A DNA stretch of 21,945 nucleotides from the NCBI GenBank assembly GCA_964603325.1, contig CAZRUH010000009.1, positions 1-21,945 on the forward strand, given 5' to 3'. Both the position numbers and the translations under genes were made by a program. This document shows, in pieces, positions 1-6,954 of the stretch. Under the pieces are notes generated by a model. That model saw only the letters and a program-made list of their open reading frames with translations, was not told the DNA's origin and searched no databases. This stretch comes from LSNR01 sp964603325. GTDB lineage: Bacteria > Patescibacteriota > Minisyncoccia > Moranbacterales > UBA9337. Position 1 is the first letter of the stretch; every line of letters starts with the position of its first letter.

Positions 1-69
1 ATAGCTTTTGTTGTGGTTGGATTGCCATTGTTGTTTTTCTATCAAAAACGAAACAGGAGAGAAGAATAA
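1..69 (+). CDS. C-terminal tail of a membrane protein (partial)
   Basis: Frame 1 is open from the window edge to a TAA at 67-69. The 22 residues visible are a hydrophobic run (IAFVVVGLPLLFF) followed by a short basic and acidic tail (YQKRNRREE). This looks like a last transmembrane helix with a cytoplasmic positively charged end. The rest of the gene lies outside the window, so no function can be given. It runs in the same direction as the Nudix gene that starts 12 bases later. Confidence 0.55.
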   Translation: MAFVVVGLPLLFFYQKRNRREE

Positions 70-81
70 AAACTTTTTAGA

Positions 82-573
82 ATGAAAACAAAGAAATTAA
101 CATTGGTTTTAATTTATGATAGTGAAAAAATTCTCTTGGGAATGAAGAAGCGAGGTTTTGGCGTGGGAAAGTGGAATGGTTTTGGTGGAAAAGTGGAAAA
201 AGGGGAGAATATTTTGGACTCGGCAAAAAGAGAACTGTTTGAGGAAAGTAATCTTGAAATAAAAAGTAATAGGGATATCAAAAAGAGAGGAGTGATAAGT
301 TTTCGTTTTGAGGACAATCTGAAGAAAATTTTGGAAGTAAATTATTTTTCTGTTGATAGCGATAAAATAATTGGCACACCCAAAGAAACGGAAGAAATGA
401 TGCCCAAATGGTTCAAATTAAACAAAATACCTTATAACAAAATGTGGCTGGATGATGCTGATTGGATGCCATTGTTGTTGGCGGGGAAAAATTTCAAAGG
501 AGATTACTTGTATTTGGAGGATGGAAGCAAAATTTTGCAAAAAAAACTAGAGATTGCCGGAGATTTGACTTAA
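82..573 (+). CDS. MTH1-like Nudix hydrolase (8-oxo-dGTP diphosphatase type)
   Basis: The 163-residue protein is one Nudix domain. The Nudix box runs G36-x5-E42-x7-R50-E51-L52-x-E54-E55, with N57 in place of the usual glycine. The segment before it (GMKKRGFG, then KWNGFGGKV at 30-38) is almost the same as human MTH1/NUDT1 as I recall it. The residues matching the MTH1 purine pocket are also present: N32, W122, D124 and D125 in a MWLDD motif. MTH1 hydrolyses oxidised purine nucleoside triphosphates to monophosphates and so keeps them out of DNA and RNA. It is cytosolic with no signal peptide. The gene overlaps the 3' end of the opposing dus gene by 27 bp. The family call is secure; the exact substrate is inferred from the pocket residues. 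Confidence 0.88.
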   Translation: MKTKKLTLVLIYDSEKILLGMKKRGFGVGKWNGFGGKVEKGENILDSAKRELFEESNLEIKSNRDIKKRGVISFRFEDNLKKILEVNYFSVDSDKIIGTPKETEEMMPKWFKLNKIPYNKMWLDDADWMPLLLAGKNFKGDYLYLEDGSKILQKKLEIAGDLT

Positions 574-1494
574 AACTTTTTGAACATCATTTAGTGTTTT
601 TATTTGAACGGCTTGATAGCGGAGCTTCTTTGCGTTCGGATAACCTTTTAAATAGGAAGCAAAATGCGAGCGAAAGATGAGAAATCCTTTTTCGCCATAA
701 TATTTTTGAATAAGTTTGGCATGGTGAAAAATGTCTTTTATTTTTTTGTTTTCAGAAATGGAGACATTTTTTTTAATTTCATTAAAAATCCAAGGGTTTC
801 CCAGCGATGCTTGTCCAATCATCAAAGTTTGGCAACCTGTATTTTGCGCATAAAAATTTGCATCTTTAATGGTTTTAATACCGCCATTGTAGATTATGGG
901 AATTTTTAATATTTCCTTTAATCTTTTAACAATTTCCCAATTTGGTTTTTCAAAAAACATTCCTTTGAGAGTGCGGGCGTGAATAACGAGTTGATCAATA
1001 CCAGCCTCTTCTAATTTTGGCGCAAAATTTAAAATTTCTTCCGGATTTTCTAAGCCAAGACGAGTTTTAAGGGATAAAGGCAAGGAAATTTCTTTTTTGA
1101 TTGCTTTGATTATTTTTACCACTTGAGGAATATTTTTAATTTGAATGGCTCCATAGCCGGCTTTTTGCGCTTTTCTTACGGGACAACCCAAGTTTATATC
1201 AATACCCGTTGGCTTTATTTTTTCTTGTATAATTTTAGACGCTTCCGCCATAGAATCAGGATTATTTCCGAATATTTGTACCCAATAATTTTTTTCTTCT
1301 TCGTTGAATTTTTCGGATAATGCCAAAGATCTGTTTTGAGGATTGTTTTTTTGACGCACTAAACCCTCGGCGCTGATCATCTCACTCCAAGTAATATCAG
1401 CCCCGTTTTCTACGCAAATTTGACGGAATGCTTTATCGGTAAATCCCGCCATTGGCGCTAAAACAAGTTTAATTTTTTCAGTTGATTTAAACAT
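547..1494 (-). CDS. dus: tRNA-dihydrouridine synthase
   Basis: This 315-residue protein matches the Dus TIM-barrel family, which uses FMN and NADPH to reduce uridines in tRNA D-loops. Visible signatures in order are LAPMAGFTD near the N-terminus, VQIFGNNP, INLGCP with the catalytic cysteine, LKTRLG, IHARTLKG, IIYNGG (FMN phosphate site) and a GNPWIF segment. In the last one a glutamine (MIGQASLGNP) stands where many members have arginine. Length is normal for DusB-like members, but the subtype is not certain. The start ATG is 1492-1494. A TATGAT hexamer on the minus strand (1511-1506) would leave a very short leader, but no good -35 precedes it. The gene runs opposite to both neighbours and lies beside a tRNA gene, a possible substrate. 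Confidence 0.93.
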   Translation of the reverse strand: MFKSTEKIKLVLAPMAGFTDKAFRQICVENGADITWSEMISAEGLVRQKNNPQNRSLALSEKFNEEEKNYWVQIFGNNPDSMAEASKIIQEKIKPTGIDINLGCPVRKAQKAGYGAIQIKNIPQVVKIIKAIKKEISLPLSLKTRLGLENPEEILNFAPKLEEAGIDQLVIHARTLKGMFFEKPNWEIVKRLKEILKIPIIYNGGIKTIKDANFYAQNTGCQTLMIGQASLGNPWIFNEIKKNVSISENKKIKDIFHHAKLIQKYYGEKGFLIFRSHFASYLKGYPNAKKLRYQAVQIKTLNDVQKVLSQISGNL

Positions 1495-1510
1495 ATAAAC
1501 AGGTTATCAT
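1482..1510 (+). promoter_or_regulatory. Sigma-70-type promoter for tRNA-Val
   Basis: TTGATT at 1482-1487 and TATCAT at 1505-1510 are separated by exactly 17 bp, with transcription expected to start near 1517, about 25 bases before the tRNA. The -35 hexamer lies inside the first codons of the divergent dus gene. The same TATCAT -10 at 17-bp spacing occurs at 11300-11305. Prediction from sequence only. Confidence 0.55.
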
Positions 1511-1541
1511 AAAAATGCAAAAAGGAGAATTTGTTTGAAAA

Positions 1542-1615
1542 GATCACTTAGCTCAGCCGGTTAGAGCGTCGCGTTGACATCGCGGAGGTCGGTGGTTCAA
1601 ATCCACTAGTGATCA
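1542..1615 (+). tRNA. tRNA-Val (anticodon GAC)
   Basis: A complete cloverleaf can be folded by eye. The 7-bp acceptor stem GATCACT/AGTGATC closes it. The D stem is GCTC/GAGC, and the anticodon stem TCGCG/CGCGG carries loop TTGACAT, giving anticodon GAC for GUC and GUU valine codons. The variable loop is AGGTC, and the T arm is GGTGG-TTCAAAT-CCACT. The discriminator is A at 1615. CCA is not encoded (the next bases are CAT), so the end must be added by a CCA-adding enzyme. The next gene begins 22 bases downstream with no terminator between them, so they may share a transcript. Confidence 0.96.
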
Positions 1616-1637
1616 CATAATTTAAAAATCAAAAGAT

Positions 1638-2921
1638 ATGGAAAGCATCAAATTGGAAAAAGGTGATCAGCAAGAACAAGTAGCTCAACTCCGAGAATTG
1701 TTTCATAAATACGGAAATATGTATCAATTGCCGGGAATGTCGCCGGAAGAAACGGAAAGAATTTTTCAAGAAAAATATTTGCCATCGGTTGAGAGATTTA
1801 TTCAGGCAGATAAATTGGATAGTAACACTGATTTGGAGCAAATTGAAAAAGAGAATAAAAGAAAAAAATTGATAGTTAGAAAAACAGAGTCAAGTTTTTT
1901 GCATTTAAAAAATATTATGTTGGAGGGATCTGATTTTGAGAAGTTGATAATAGCTGAATATATTGATGAGTTGGATGCGGTTAGCTCCACAAAAGAAAAA
2001 ATGGAATTGATAGATTTGGGATTATCTGGTAAACAGTCACCAAGTGTTAGATTAGCATTTCTTGGGAAAATGATAATTTTAGAACAAGCAGAGGATTTTG
2101 ATGAAAATGATATAGATGAAGAAGTAGATAAAAGTATTGAGCATTCAATTAGAGAGATGGAGAAGTCAATGTCAAAATATTTTTTTTGGCAATATGTATT
2201 GTTGACTTGGGGTGGTTCTGTGAACAGACTTAAAAAAACAACTATAAGAGAACTGGAGAAATCTTACAATAATCATAATCATGCTTTTGACAAAAGATTA
2301 AGAATGCTCATATTAAGATGTTTGTTAATCAATGATAATGAAGGGAGATATAGAAATGAAAACAACTTAAAGAAATATGTTTCTTGGTATGAAGATGAAT
2401 TTAATTTTCAATTATACCAAATTTTCAATTCGGATTTATTAAAAAAAGTTGATAAAGACAAAACGGGGGGAGAATTTGTTTTATTTGGCAAAAACTTAAG
2501 ACAAAAAGTTGTTGGTAGAAAAATGAATATCTTAGCATTTGAACAATGGAGGCGCGCTTATGAGAGTCCGGAAATTTGGCAAGAATTCGGATTTGATTAT
2601 GTTCCCATAGAGCCGATAATATCTTTTAAAAATATGGAAAATAATAATGTTCGCGTGAGCGCCGGAATTTTGGGGATAACCTTGTTTGAGTATGTGAGAG
2701 TTTTTTCGGAATATATTCAAGATGATGTTTTTAAAAAAAGAAGGGATATTGTGGATGTTTTAAGAAAGATGAATATTGATTTTTCCAAGACAGCTAATGG
2801 ACATTTGCACAATAATAATTTTTGTTTAAAATTTGAGCGTACTCCCAAAGGAGAAATTGATTTAGACAAATCTCCGAAAGTTTATTTGATTGATTGGGAT
2901 CATGCCGGAACATTGGATTAA
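1638..2921 (+). CDS. Hypothetical protein: helical N-terminus plus degenerate kinase-like (PKL) C-terminus
   Basis: The 427-residue protein is not one I recognise as a named family. Residues 1 to about 245 are charged and probably helical, with a strongly basic/acidic stretch around 60-80. Residues from about 260 to the end resemble a protein-kinase-like/aminoglycoside phosphotransferase fold. ILGITLFEYV looks like a hinge segment, NGHLHNNN (387-394) sits where HGDLHxxN catalytic loops are found, and IDWDHAG (418-424) sits where the metal-binding IDFD/IDWE motif is found. The usual catalytic aspartate of the loop is histidine (H389) and the first histidine is asparagine (N387), while H391, N394 and D419 are kept. 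It may be a pseudokinase or a divergent small-molecule kinase. No signal peptide or membrane helix is visible. It lies just before the surface-glycan genes, 15 bases from the first glycosyltransferase. Confidence 0.6.
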   Translation: MESIKLEKGDQQEQVAQLRELFHKYGNMYQLPGMSPEETERIFQEKYLPSVERFIQADKLDSNTDLEQIEKENKRKKLIVRKTESSFLHLKNIMLEGSDFEKLIIAEYIDELDAVSSTKEKMELIDLGLSGKQSPSVRLAFLGKMIILEQAEDFDENDIDEEVDKSIEHSIREMEKSMSKYFFWQYVLLTWGGSVNRLKKTTIRELEKSYNNHNHAFDKRLRMLILRCLLINDNEGRYRNENNLKKYVSWYEDEFNFQLYQIFNSDLLKKVDKDKTGGEFVLFGKNLRQKVVGRKMNILAFEQWRRAYESPEIWQEFGFDYVPIEPIISFKNMENNNVRVSAGILGITLFEYVRVFSEYIQDDVFKKRRDIVDVLRKMNIDFSKTANGHLHNNNFCLKFERTPKGEIDLDKSPKVYLIDWDHAGTLD

Positions 2922-2936
2922 GTTTTATTATTAAGT

Positions 2937-4052
2937 ATGAAAATAGGAATTAATGCGTCATTTTTAAGAAAACCGGCAACCGGCATTGGGCAGGTGGCTT
3001 TGAATTATTTAAAGACTTTGAACGAATATCCGCAAAATTCTAAGTATTTTGTTTATACGGAAGGTGAAAATAATTTAAAATTGGGTGATAATTTTATTAA
3101 GAAAAATTTTTTGCCACCATACAAGAGAGATGATTTAATTCGTAAAATTTGGTGGGAAAAAATTTGTTTGCCAAAAAAAGTAAAGCAAGACGAATGCCAA
3201 GCATTTATCAGTTTGTATCAATGCCCAACAATTTTTTCAAAAAATATTAAGCATACAATGGTTGTCCACGATATTATTCCCAAGATTTTTCCGGAGTATC
3301 TAAATAATTGGCGCAAGAAAATTTATTGGAAACTAACCGAACGGGCGATTAAACGAGCAGATAAAATTATCGCAATTTCCAAACATACTAAAAATGATTT
3401 GATAAAATACTTAAAAATTACCACGGAAAAAATTGAAGTTCGTTATTTGGATGTTGACCCTATTTACAAAAAAGAGATTTCTGAAAATGAAAGTGGTAGA
3501 GTTTTAAAAAAATATAATTTAAAGAAAGGATACATTTATTGCGGTGGCGGTTTGGAGAAAAGAAAAAATGTGGAAATATTATTAAAGGCATACAAAACTT
3601 TAAAAAAATCTCAAACGAGGGGAGGAGAAATTCCAAAATTGGTTATTTCCGGAAAGTTGATGCCGGAACTGGCGCCATTGGTGACAGATGTGGAAAAATT
3701 GGTTAAAAAAAATGGCCTGGAAAATGATGTTAAATTGTTGGATTTTGTTCCGCAAGAAGATTTACCGTCCTTGTATAAAAATGCGAAAATATTTGTGTAT
3801 CCCTCTTTTTATGAAGGTTTCGGTCTGCCGGTTTTAGAGGCAATGAACTGTGGTGTGGCGACAATTTGCGCAAAAACATCTTCTTTGCCGGAAGTTGGTG
3901 GTGAGGCGGTATTATATTTTGATTCAAGTGATGAACGGGATTTGGCGGACAAGATAAAACTATTTTTAGATAATGAAAATTTGCGTCAAACATATATTAA
4001 AAAAGGAAAAGTGCAAGCAAAAAAATTTTTATGGAAAAATTTTATAAGATAA
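2937..4052 (+). CDS. Glycosyltransferase family 4 (GT-B fold)
   Basis: This 371-residue enzyme transfers a sugar from a nucleotide-sugar donor to a glycan acceptor on the inner face of the membrane. The N-terminal Rossmann half contains VVHDIIPKIF at 109-118 and ADKIIAISKHTKN at 141-153, common in mannosyl/rhamnosyl GT4 enzymes. The C-terminal half has GLEKRKN (205-211, donor phosphate contact) and SFYEGFGLPVLE with the E-x7-E pair E293/E301. The family ends in a helix that usually starts with a W-[EK]-K-like segment. Here the protein stops soon after FLWKNFIR, and the next gene starts inside it in the -1 frame, overlapping by 22 bp. The C-terminus may therefore be slightly short. Sugar specificity cannot be read. 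Confidence 0.9.
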   Translation: MKIGINASFLRKPATGIGQVALNYLKTLNEYPQNSKYFVYTEGENNLKLGDNFIKKNFLPPYKRDDLIRKIWWEKICLPKKVKQDECQAFISLYQCPTIFSKNIKHTMVVHDIIPKIFPEYLNNWRKKIYWKLTERAIKRADKIIAISKHTKNDLIKYLKITTEKIEVRYLDVDPIYKKEISENESGRVLKKYNLKKGYIYCGGGLEKRKNVEILLKAYKTLKKSQTRGGEIPKLVISGKLMPELAPLVTDVEKLVKKNGLENDVKLLDFVPQEDLPSLYKNAKIFVYPSFYEGFGLPVLEAMNCGVATICAKTSSLPEVGGEAVLYFDSSDERDLADKIKLFLDNENLRQTYIKKGKVQAKKFLWKNFIR

Positions 4053-5764
4053 TAAAAAATATTAAAGTTGATAAGCTGTTAAACATTAAAAATTATTTGT
4101 TACTGGGCAATTTTGTGTTAGTAGTTGCTTTAATAGTTTTGGAAAATTTAAATATTTTGCCGTTTAGAAATATTGGCGATTTTGGTTTTTTTGTTGCCTT
4201 GATTTTTATTGTCGCTTTATATCGTCCCGGTTGGACTTTTTTGTTTTTTGCGGGAACGATAATGTTGGAAAATATAAATTTAGCGCCTGCGGAATTCGGT
4301 TTGATTTTGCGACCATACCAGCTAATCGGATTATTGACTTTTTTGGCGGTGATGGTGCGTTATTTTACCGGTAGATTGGGCTTTGGATTGCCAAAAATAT
4401 CCGGGGTTGATATCTTGGTTTTGGTTTTTGTAATGGCGGGATTTTTCAGCAGTATTTTTTCATTAAACAAGGGGATTGCTTTTAAGCAAAGTTTAATTAT
4501 ATTTTCTTTCGCAATAATCTATTATTTGACCAGAATTTTTGTTCAAAGATTGTCCGATATAAAAAAAATTTTACCGTTTTTTTTGGAATCATCTTTATTG
4601 GTTTCTGCCTATGGCATTTGGCAGAATTGGATATTTATGAAAGGCGGTAATCATTTTGAGATAATGCCGGGGCGACCAAATGCCACTTTTTTTGAGCCTG
4701 ATTGGCTGGGAATGTTTATAGTGTTGGTGATAAGTGTTGTTTACGCAATGATTTTTTATTTAATGCATCTTAGCAAGAGCAGATCGGAGATTTTAACTCT
4801 TGATTTTTGGAAGGTGTTTTATAAGCGCATTTTTGTTTATGATGACGAGTTTAAGAAAGTGTTTTTTCATAAAATTTTGGCGGTACTTTTTGTAGTGCTT
4901 ATTTTAACCGTTTCCCGAAGTGCCTGGGTTGGGGTGGTAGCAATAACAATTTTGTATATTGGGTTAGTATTTTACTTTTTTGGGTTGATGAATAAAGAAT
5001 GGAGAAAGGTGAGGGAAATTTTTATTTATTGGCTTGCAACAATGACCATTTCGTTTTTAGTGATTTATGTTTTCGGTTTGACTAATTTTGAATTGGGAAA
5101 AAGATTGCAAAGCACGGGGGGTAAACAAGAAATAACAATAAGTTGTTCTCAGAAGCGGGTTTTACCGAAAGAAATTAAAAATATTTCCGAATTGACAGAG
5201 TATAAATGTCGGCATATAAATTTGGAAGAGATTGAAAGTGAGAAAAAACGGGGGAATTTTGTTGCGAAAATTTATCGCAATGATCCCAATGTAAATATTC
5301 GCGCGGAAATTTACAAAAAATCATGGAAGCAGATTATACAACATCCGATATTGGGAATTGGCTGGGGTGGTATTTCTCAGGTTTTGGGAAAAGATGAAAA
5401 TGGCAACGGATTAAATTCCAGTAATATTTTTTTGGAGGTATGGCTGGGTGGCGGTGTGATTGCTTTTTTGTCTTTGACAATGATTTTTATTTTAATATTT
5501 TCTGAAAGTATGGTTGGCTTGTTTAGAATAAATGAAATAAATTTTAGAAAATTGTTTCATTGGAGAGGAAGTGGAAATTTTGATGAAATAATGGTTAATG
5601 ATAAAAAGCCGGGAAAACTGGATACGGGAATTGCAAAAAGTTGGAATTTGTTTATGCTGTTAAGCGGAGTCGCTGTTTTAATTCCAAATCTTTTTAATGC
5701 GGGAATTATGTTGGGATTTCTGTGGGTTTGGTTGGGAGTGGTAAGTTTAAAAAATAATAATTGA
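4031..5764 (+). CDS. O-antigen ligase/polymerase-like membrane protein (WaaL/Wzy_C family)
   Basis: The 577-residue protein has many hydrophobic segments, about ten to twelve, and a large extracytoplasmic loop at about 352-440. Family signatures are RPNATFFEPDWLG (215-227), a TVSRSAWVG motif (293-301) with the conserved arginine, and HPILGIGWGG (438-447) after the loop. Members join undecaprenyl-diphosphate-linked glycans to an acceptor or polymerise repeat units outside the membrane. The loop contains two cysteines (372 and 393) that could form a disulfide. The start ATG at 4031 lies inside the preceding glycosyltransferase gene, suggesting translational coupling. Ligase and polymerase activities cannot be told apart from sequence. 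Confidence 0.85.
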   Translation: MEKFYKIIKNIKVDKLLNIKNYLLLGNFVLVVALIVLENLNILPFRNIGDFGFFVALIFIVALYRPGWTFLFFAGTIMLENINLAPAEFGLILRPYQLIGLLTFLAVMVRYFTGRLGFGLPKISGVDILVLVFVMAGFFSSIFSLNKGIAFKQSLIIFSFAIIYYLTRIFVQRLSDIKKILPFFLESSLLVSAYGIWQNWIFMKGGNHFEIMPGRPNATFFEPDWLGMFIVLVISVVYAMIFYLMHLSKSRSEILTLDFWKVFYKRIFVYDDEFKKVFFHKILAVLFVVLILTVSRSAWVGVVAITILYIGLVFYFFGLMNKEWRKVREIFIYWLATMTISFLVIYVFGLTNFELGKRLQSTGGKQEITISCSQKRVLPKEIKNISELTEYKCRHINLEEIESEKKRGNFVAKIYRNDPNVNIRAEIYKKSWKQIIQHPILGIGWGGISQVLGKDENGNGLNSSNIFLEVWLGGGVIAFLSLTMIFILIFSESMVGLFRINEINFRKLFHWRGSGNFDEIMVNDKKPGKLDTGIAKSWNLFMLLSGVAVLIPNLFNAGIMLGFLWVWLGVVSLKNNN

Positions 5765-5771
5765 TTATAAT

Positions 5772-6914
5772 ATGGTGGAAAAAAAAATCATTGGAATAGA
5801 CATTAGAAATATCGGAAGAAAAAAAACCGGTAGTGAAGTTGTTGTTTTGGAGTTAACTAAAAATATTCTTAGAATTGATAAAGAAAATCAGTATATATTG
5901 TTGACGGATACTGATGATGAAAAAATAATTTCTTATATTAAAGAGGTTTTGGAACTGAATGACAAAAAAAACGTGAAAGTAGTTTCAATCAATGCCGGCA
6001 ATAAGTTTACTTGGGCTTTTTGGAAGTTGCCGATGTGGGTGCGTAAAAATCATTTGGATGTTTATCATACGGAGTACATCTTGCCGTTTTTTATGCCGGA
6101 AAAAACAAAATTGATAACACATATCCATGATGTTTCTTTTCGTGTTTACAGAAAATTTATTTCTTGGAAGGATATTATTTTTTTGGATATTTTGATTCCG
6201 TGGACAATTCGCAAGGCGGATAAAATTATTGCCGTTTCAAGATTTACCAAAAATGAAATTTTAAAATATTACAAAGTTTCTTCGGAGAAAATAGATATTG
6301 TTTATAATTCCACAAATTTATTTAAAAACGATGCATTAAGCGAGGAGGAAGTTAGAAATAAATTCAATCTTCCGGAAAAATTTATTTTATATATGGGAAC
6401 ACTGCAACCCCGCAAGAATGTTGCCAAACTTATAGACGCTTATGCGAAAATAAAGGATAAAATTCCCGGAATTAAGTTAATTATTGCGGGAGATAAGAAT
6501 GGCTATAATTTTGATAAGAAAATAGATAAGATTATTGAAGAAAATAAATTGACTGACAAGGAGGTTAGATTCGTGGGGTTTGTTGATAAAAACAGTAAGT
6601 CAAAGTTATATTCGCTGGCATATGTGTTGGTGTCCCCGTCATTTTATGAAGGATTTGGATTGACGCCACTGGAAGCGATTGAGAGTGGCGCGCCGGTTTT
6701 GGTTTCCGATATACCCGTGCACAGAGAAATTTATAAAAAGTCGGCATTGTTTTTTGATCCAAATAACCTTGATGAATTTAAAAATAAATTGTATACTATT
6801 TGCAAGGATAAAAAAGTTAGAACTGGCTTAATTCAGCGTGGATTTGCTAGGGCTGGTTTTTTTTCTTGGAAAAAATCAGCGAGAAAAATGTTAAATATCT
6901 ATAAAAATATTTAA
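5772..6914 (+). CDS. Glycosyltransferase family 4 (GT-B fold)
   Basis: A 380-residue GT4 enzyme of the same general type as the gene at 2937. HIHDVSFRVY lies at 117-126 and ADKIIAVSRFTKNEI at 149-163. LQPRKNV (211-217) marks the donor phosphate site, and SFYEGFGLTPLE carries E293/E301. The C-terminus (FFSWKKSARKMLNIY) is the complete helix expected for the family, unlike its relative. The ATG follows the ligase stop by seven bases, so it is in the same operon. The acceptor and sugar are unknown. An AT-only hairpin with a T run covers its stop codon. Confidence 0.91.
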   Translation: MVEKKIIGIDIRNIGRKKTGSEVVVLELTKNILRIDKENQYILLTDTDDEKIISYIKEVLELNDKKNVKVVSINAGNKFTWAFWKLPMWVRKNHLDVYHTEYILPFFMPEKTKLITHIHDVSFRVYRKFISWKDIIFLDILIPWTIRKADKIIAVSRFTKNEILKYYKVSSEKIDIVYNSTNLFKNDALSEEEVRNKFNLPEKFILYMGTLQPRKNVAKLIDAYAKIKDKIPGIKLIIAGDKNGYNFDKKIDKIIEENKLTDKEVRFVGFVDKNSKSKLYSLAYVLVSPSFYEGFGLTPLEAIESGAPVLVSDIPVHREIYKKSALFFDPNNLDEFKNKLYTICKDKKVRTGLIQRGFARAGFFSWKKSARKMLNIYKNI

Positions 6915-6922
6915 ATTTTTTT
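6891..6922 (+). terminator. Weak AT-only hairpin with T tract at a stop codon
   Basis: TTAAATAT (6891-6898) pairs perfectly with ATATTTAA (6907-6914) around an 8-base loop and is followed by ATTTTTTT. The stop codon of the glycosyltransferase is inside the right arm. The layout is that of an intrinsic terminator, but the stem has no G-C pair, so it may only attenuate transcription or protect the 3' end. The LCP gene continues 33 bases later. Confidence 0.35.
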
Positions 6923-6954
6923 GCTTGCGGTTTAATTTTTTATAGGACATTATT

